From Candidatus Methanomethylophilaceae archaeon (GTDB taxonomy: Archaea; Thermoplasmatota; Thermoplasmata; Methanomassiliicoccales; Methanomethylophilaceae), in the NCBI GenBank assembly GCA_023230065.1, contig JALNYB010000052.1:1-9147 (forward strand): a DNA stretch of 9,147 nt, written 5' to 3'. The first letter of the stretch is position 1. Every line of letters begins with the position of its first letter. Below the pieces are notes generated by a model. That model made no database searches and had not been told where the DNA came from. It saw nothing but the letters and a program-made list of their open reading frames with translations. This document shows, in pieces, positions 7,305-9,147 of this stretch. The position numbers were made by a program, and so were the translations under genes.

Positions 7305-7606
7305 CTAAATACGCATGTATGAAAAAGGCATAGATCTCTGCAATTCGGCAGTCATTAACTCGACATGTTCCTACCCTGATCTCTGAGATACCCCCTACAC
7401 CTAATTTCGAACGTGAAGTGTTGAACACAATGACAAAACGATATATTCTCATTCAGAATGATATCATCCTTTATTCACTGAATGCTATTTGTTTCGCAAC
7501 TTTGTATTCGAACGAAGACCCTTTTGTTTTCAGCTGTTAGAGGCCTCTACATCTCAACTGCGATACACTTCTGTCGAGACAAATATATCCAAATAACAGA
7601 TATTTT
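7305..7606. other. Non-coding or decayed stretch upstream of the AbiEi-like gene
   Basis: Frames here are short and interrupted on both strands. The minus strand from 7560 to 7305 may have held the N-terminal part of the broken gene at 7121-7304, but I recognise nothing in it. An AAATAT/ATATTT inverted pair lies at 7581-7586 and 7600-7605. Confidence 0.35.
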
Positions 7607-7662
7607 AATCACTAACAAACAAATTTATACATATAATGTTTATGATTGCTTAACAAGAGTGA
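7607..7662 (+). promoter_or_regulatory. Promoter, possible operator and ribosome site of the AbiEi-like gene
   Basis: TTTATACA at 7624-7631 is a good archaeal TATA box, predicting transcription start near 7652. An imperfect inverted repeat flanks it: AATCACTAACAAAC at 7607-7620 and GTTTATGATT at 7638-7647, the outer arms AATCA/TGATT and inner arms AAAC/GTTT pairing exactly. AbiEi antitoxins are known to bind inverted repeats at their own promoter, so this is a candidate autoregulatory operator. A purine-rich GAGTGA at about 7657-7662 would serve ATG 7667. Confidence 0.45.
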
Positions 7663-7666
7663 TTTT

Positions 7667-8299
7667 ATGTCGGATTCAGATGTTTTGAACCATATTTATC
7701 AAGAATACGGCACAAATGAGCCCATATTCGCCAAAGATCTTACTATTATCGGAAGATCTCCGAGCTACATCAGACAATCTTTGACGCGTCTTACAGAACA
7801 GAAAAAGATAATAAGATACTCTCAAGGGATCTATTTCATCCCGAAAGAATCTGTGTACGGAGAAAAATTCCCACTCAACTTAAACAAGGTCATAAAAAAG
7901 AAATACATCTCCGAAAAAAAGGAGGTTTATGGATTTTATACAGGAACATATTTTAAGAATTCCATAGGATTGACAGAAGAACTCCCGTCTGTGATAGAAA
8001 TAGTCACCAACAGAGAATCCACCAGAGGAAGACTCGTGGATATCGGAGATCAACAGGTAAGAATAAGATGCCCTGTAGTTCCAATCAACAGAGACAATGT
8101 GAAGATTCTCCAATTTTTAGATTTTATGAACAGGATGAGCAAAGAAGAGGCATCCTCGCTAAATAAAGACCAAGCCCTCAAAAAATATCTTAAGAAGTCG
8201 GAATTCAAAGGATCGGATGTTCTCGGATACGCCGGTCTTTATCCGGCGAAGACCTTGACAAACATGTTCGCATGCAACGTGTTCAAATATTTTGATTAA
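7667..8299 (+). CDS. AbiEi / DUF6088-like winged-helix antitoxin or regulator, without a partner toxin
   Basis: This protein of 210 residues resembles the AbiEi antitoxin family of type IV toxin-antitoxin systems. AbiEi counters the AbiEii nucleotidyltransferase toxin and represses the operon. Residues of about 16-60 form a winged helix ('IFAKDL', 'SYIRQSLTRLTEQKKIIRYSQGIYFIP') ending in the typical wing 'G.YF.P' (54-59). Residues of about 70-153 fit the C-terminal AbiEi domain ('NKVIKKKYI', 'YGFYTGTYFKNSIGLTEELP', 'IEIVTNRESTRGR'), and a helical tail follows. A TTG at 7646 would add seven residues but lies upstream of the predicted transcription start, so ATG 7667 with GAGTGA upstream is preferred. 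No AbiEii gene follows; the next gene is on the other strand. It may be an orphan antitoxin, a relic, or a stand-alone regulator. Confidence 0.75.
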   Translation: MSDSDVLNHIYQEYGTNEPIFAKDLTIIGRSPSYIRQSLTRLTEQKKIIRYSQGIYFIPKESVYGEKFPLNLNKVIKKKYISEKKEVYGFYTGTYFKNSIGLTEELPSVIEIVTNRESTRGRLVDIGDQQVRIRCPVVPINRDNVKILQFLDFMNRMSKEEASSLNKDQALKKYLKKSEFKGSDVLGYAGLYPAKTLTNMFACNVFKYFD

Positions 8300-8306
8300 A
8301 CTTCAT

Positions 8307-8435
8307 ATGAATTCGAAAATTAAATTTTACATTGATCTGCACTCACATACAGATCTTAATTCAGATAATATGAACAATGTTTTAATCCCATATAGGGGAG
8401 AGCAATTTCCCCAATCTTTTTTATTTGACCTTTAA
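8307..8435 (+). pseudogene. Very short frame with a PHP-like N-terminus
   Basis: A 42-codon frame begins eight bases after the AbiEi-like stop. Residues 8-20 read 'YIDLHSHTDLNSD', close to the first metal-binding motif of PHP-domain phosphoesterases (DLH.HT..SD). The rest does not look like PHP. There is no clear ribosome site, and a terminator-like hairpin lies inside its 3' half, so an intact functional gene is unlikely. A further short frame at 8437-8490 starts 'MIIKIDSHIEC', again resembling an amidohydrolase or PHP start, and shares the nine bases ACTCACATA with the first. Either these are relics of one or two lost genes, or both matches are chance. Confidence 0.3.
8395..8422 (+). terminator. 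Hairpin plus oligo-T terminator after the AbiEi-like gene
   Basis: GGGGA (8395-8399) pairs with TCCCC (8408-8412) across an eight-base loop, followed four bases later by six T (8417-8422). It looks like an intrinsic terminator for the AbiEi-like transcript, 95 bp past its stop. Its position suggests a 3' untranslated region of about 120 nt. Confidence 0.55.
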
Positions 8436-8497
8436 TATGATTATAAAAATCGACTCACATATTGAATGTCCAACGGAATTTAAATTCTAATGAACTT

Positions 8498-9147
8498 TCA
8501 AATCAGTTCATATTCTGAACAAAACTTCAGGAAATCATATGCAATATCCGGATTCGAATAATAATAGATATGAGGGAATCCTGCAACCAAATTTCCAGAA
8601 CAATGAATGCAATCGTATTTCCTTCCGTTTGACGACTTGACCGCTTCACAATCCTCTCCGCAATCCTCACTGTCCCAGTAATGGAATTCATGTCCTCTTA
8701 CCACACAATCCGCCGGGAGTATCTTTGACCTTCCCTTAGGATGTATCTCGATGTAACCGAAACGCGAGAGTCTTCCTTTGTTCAACACCTTGGCATCTAT
8801 GACCCCCGCCATCTTCCAGAACTTCCCCTCACTGTCCTCGACCTCATTATTGAGGTACATGAAACCTCCGCATTCGGCCATACAGGGCAATCCATTCCTT
8901 ATCTTGACCTGAACATCTTCCAACATACTCTTGTTGTTGCTGAGGGCCTCCGCATGCATCTCGGGATATCCTCCAGAAAGAATTAGTCCCTGGATTCCGT
9001 CCGGAAGCTTCTGATCATAGATGGGGGAGAACCTTACGATCTCCGCACCGCACTCTTCCAATAGTGATATATTATCCTCATACGTGAAACAGAATGCCTC
9101 ATCTGCTGCCAATCCTATCCTCACTTTAGAATCCAACTTCTTGACCT
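8498..9147 (-). CDS. CfbB/CbiA-family a,c-diamide synthase, C-terminal glutaminase half (runs off the window)
   Basis: This family uses glutamine and ATP to amidate the a and c side chains of a tetrapyrrole: Ni-sirohydrochlorin in coenzyme F430 synthesis (CfbB) or cobyrinate in cobamide synthesis (CbiA). Only the C-terminal part is here; the frame stays open past the first TTG (9136) as 'VKKLDSKVRIGLA', so the ATP-binding N-terminal half lies beyond the right edge. Counting from that Leu, 'DEAFCFTYEDN' (12-22), 'LSGGYPEMHAEAL' (53-65), the nucleophile C89 in 'MAECGGFMYL', 'RGHEFHYWD' (147-155) and H189 in 'GFPHIYY' are GATase_3 landmarks. The Cys-His pair needed for glutaminase activity is present. 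Cysteines 159, 163, 176 and 179 form an unusual CxxxC/CxxC set. F430 synthesis is more likely in a methanogen, but the missing half prevents a choice. It converges on the AbiEi-like gene. Confidence 0.88.
   Translation of the reverse strand, partial: VKKLDSKVRIGLAADEAFCFTYEDNISLLEECGAEIVRFSPIYDQKLPDGIQGLILSGGYPEMHAEALSNNKSMLEDVQVKIRNGLPCMAECGGFMYLNNEVEDSEGKFWKMAGVIDAKVLNKGRLSRFGYIEIHPKGRSKILPADCVVRGHEFHYWDSEDCGEDCEAVKSSNGRKYDCIHCSGNLVAGFPHIYYYSNPDIAYDFLKFCSEYELI

Noticed and set aside
7240..7452. Minus-strand open frame of 70 codons
   Set aside because: It overlaps the broken gene at 7121-7304 in another frame and looks random; at most its middle belongs to the same relic.
7646..7666. Upstream TTG start for the AbiEi-like protein
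   Set aside because: It lies at or before the transcription start predicted from the TATA box, and has no ribosome site; ATG 7667 has GAGTGA upstream.
7482..7688. Plus-strand open frame of 68 codons ending inside the AbiEi-like gene
   Set aside because: It runs through the TATA box of the next gene and has no protein-like composition.
8476..8487. Perfect 12-bp palindrome GAATTTAAATTC downstream of the CfbB-like stop
   Set aside because: It has no loop and no following T run on the minus strand; in AT-rich DNA such palindromes arise easily.

Overview
The window most likely comes from a methanogenic archaeon, and Methanomassiliicoccales (Thermoplasmata) is my best guess. Four things point to Archaea. 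The promoters look archaeal: a TATA-like box lies about 25 bp before predicted starts, and one mRNA is apparently leaderless. HisA carries the 'VDVEG' form of its second phosphate loop, which I recall from euryarchaeal HisA. A CbiA/CfbB-family amidotransferase is present, the family that acts in coenzyme F430 or cobamide synthesis. A secreted BspA-like leucine-rich repeat protein is also present, common in gut-associated members of this order. The order-level placement is inference, because no rRNA or marker gene lies in the window.

Layout. 1-894 (minus) is the N-terminal part of a secreted BspA-type repeat protein that runs off the left edge. 895-2018 is about 1.1 kb with no convincing gene, possibly holding decayed coding sequence on the minus strand. 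2019-5262 (plus) is a compact histidine cluster, hisG-hisC-hisH-hisA, with abutting or 4-bp overlapping genes and a good Shine-Dalgarno (SD) sequence before each gene after the first. 5310-5639 (plus) encodes a small, highly charged protein of unknown function. 5714-6889 (minus) encodes a class II Fic protein with its own N-terminal inhibitory motif and a C-terminal winged helix. 6890-7666 is AT-rich and intergenic, with a broken transposase-like remnant at 7121-7304. 7667-8299 (plus) encodes an AbiEi/DUF6088-like winged-helix antitoxin or regulator without a partner toxin. 8300-8497 holds a hairpin plus oligo-T terminator and two very short reading frames that resemble PHP or amidohydrolase N-termini. 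8498-9147 (minus) is the C-terminal glutaminase half of a CfbB/CbiA-family a,c-diamide synthase that runs off the right edge.

How the genes work together. HisG makes the first committed intermediate of histidine synthesis, HisA isomerises the aminoaldose, HisH supplies ammonia to HisF (not in the window), and HisC transaminates imidazole-acetol phosphate. The remaining his genes must lie elsewhere. The segment from fic to the AbiEi-like gene is visibly AT-richer, contains relics, and sits between two conserved metabolic loci, so it looks like a small accessory islet. I found no CRISPR array, tRNA, rRNA, intact insertion sequence or complete new multi-gene system. The most interesting loose ends are the paired PHP-like gene starts, the orphan AbiEi-like regulator with a possible operator around its TATA box, and a cysteine-rich insertion in the CfbB-like protein.
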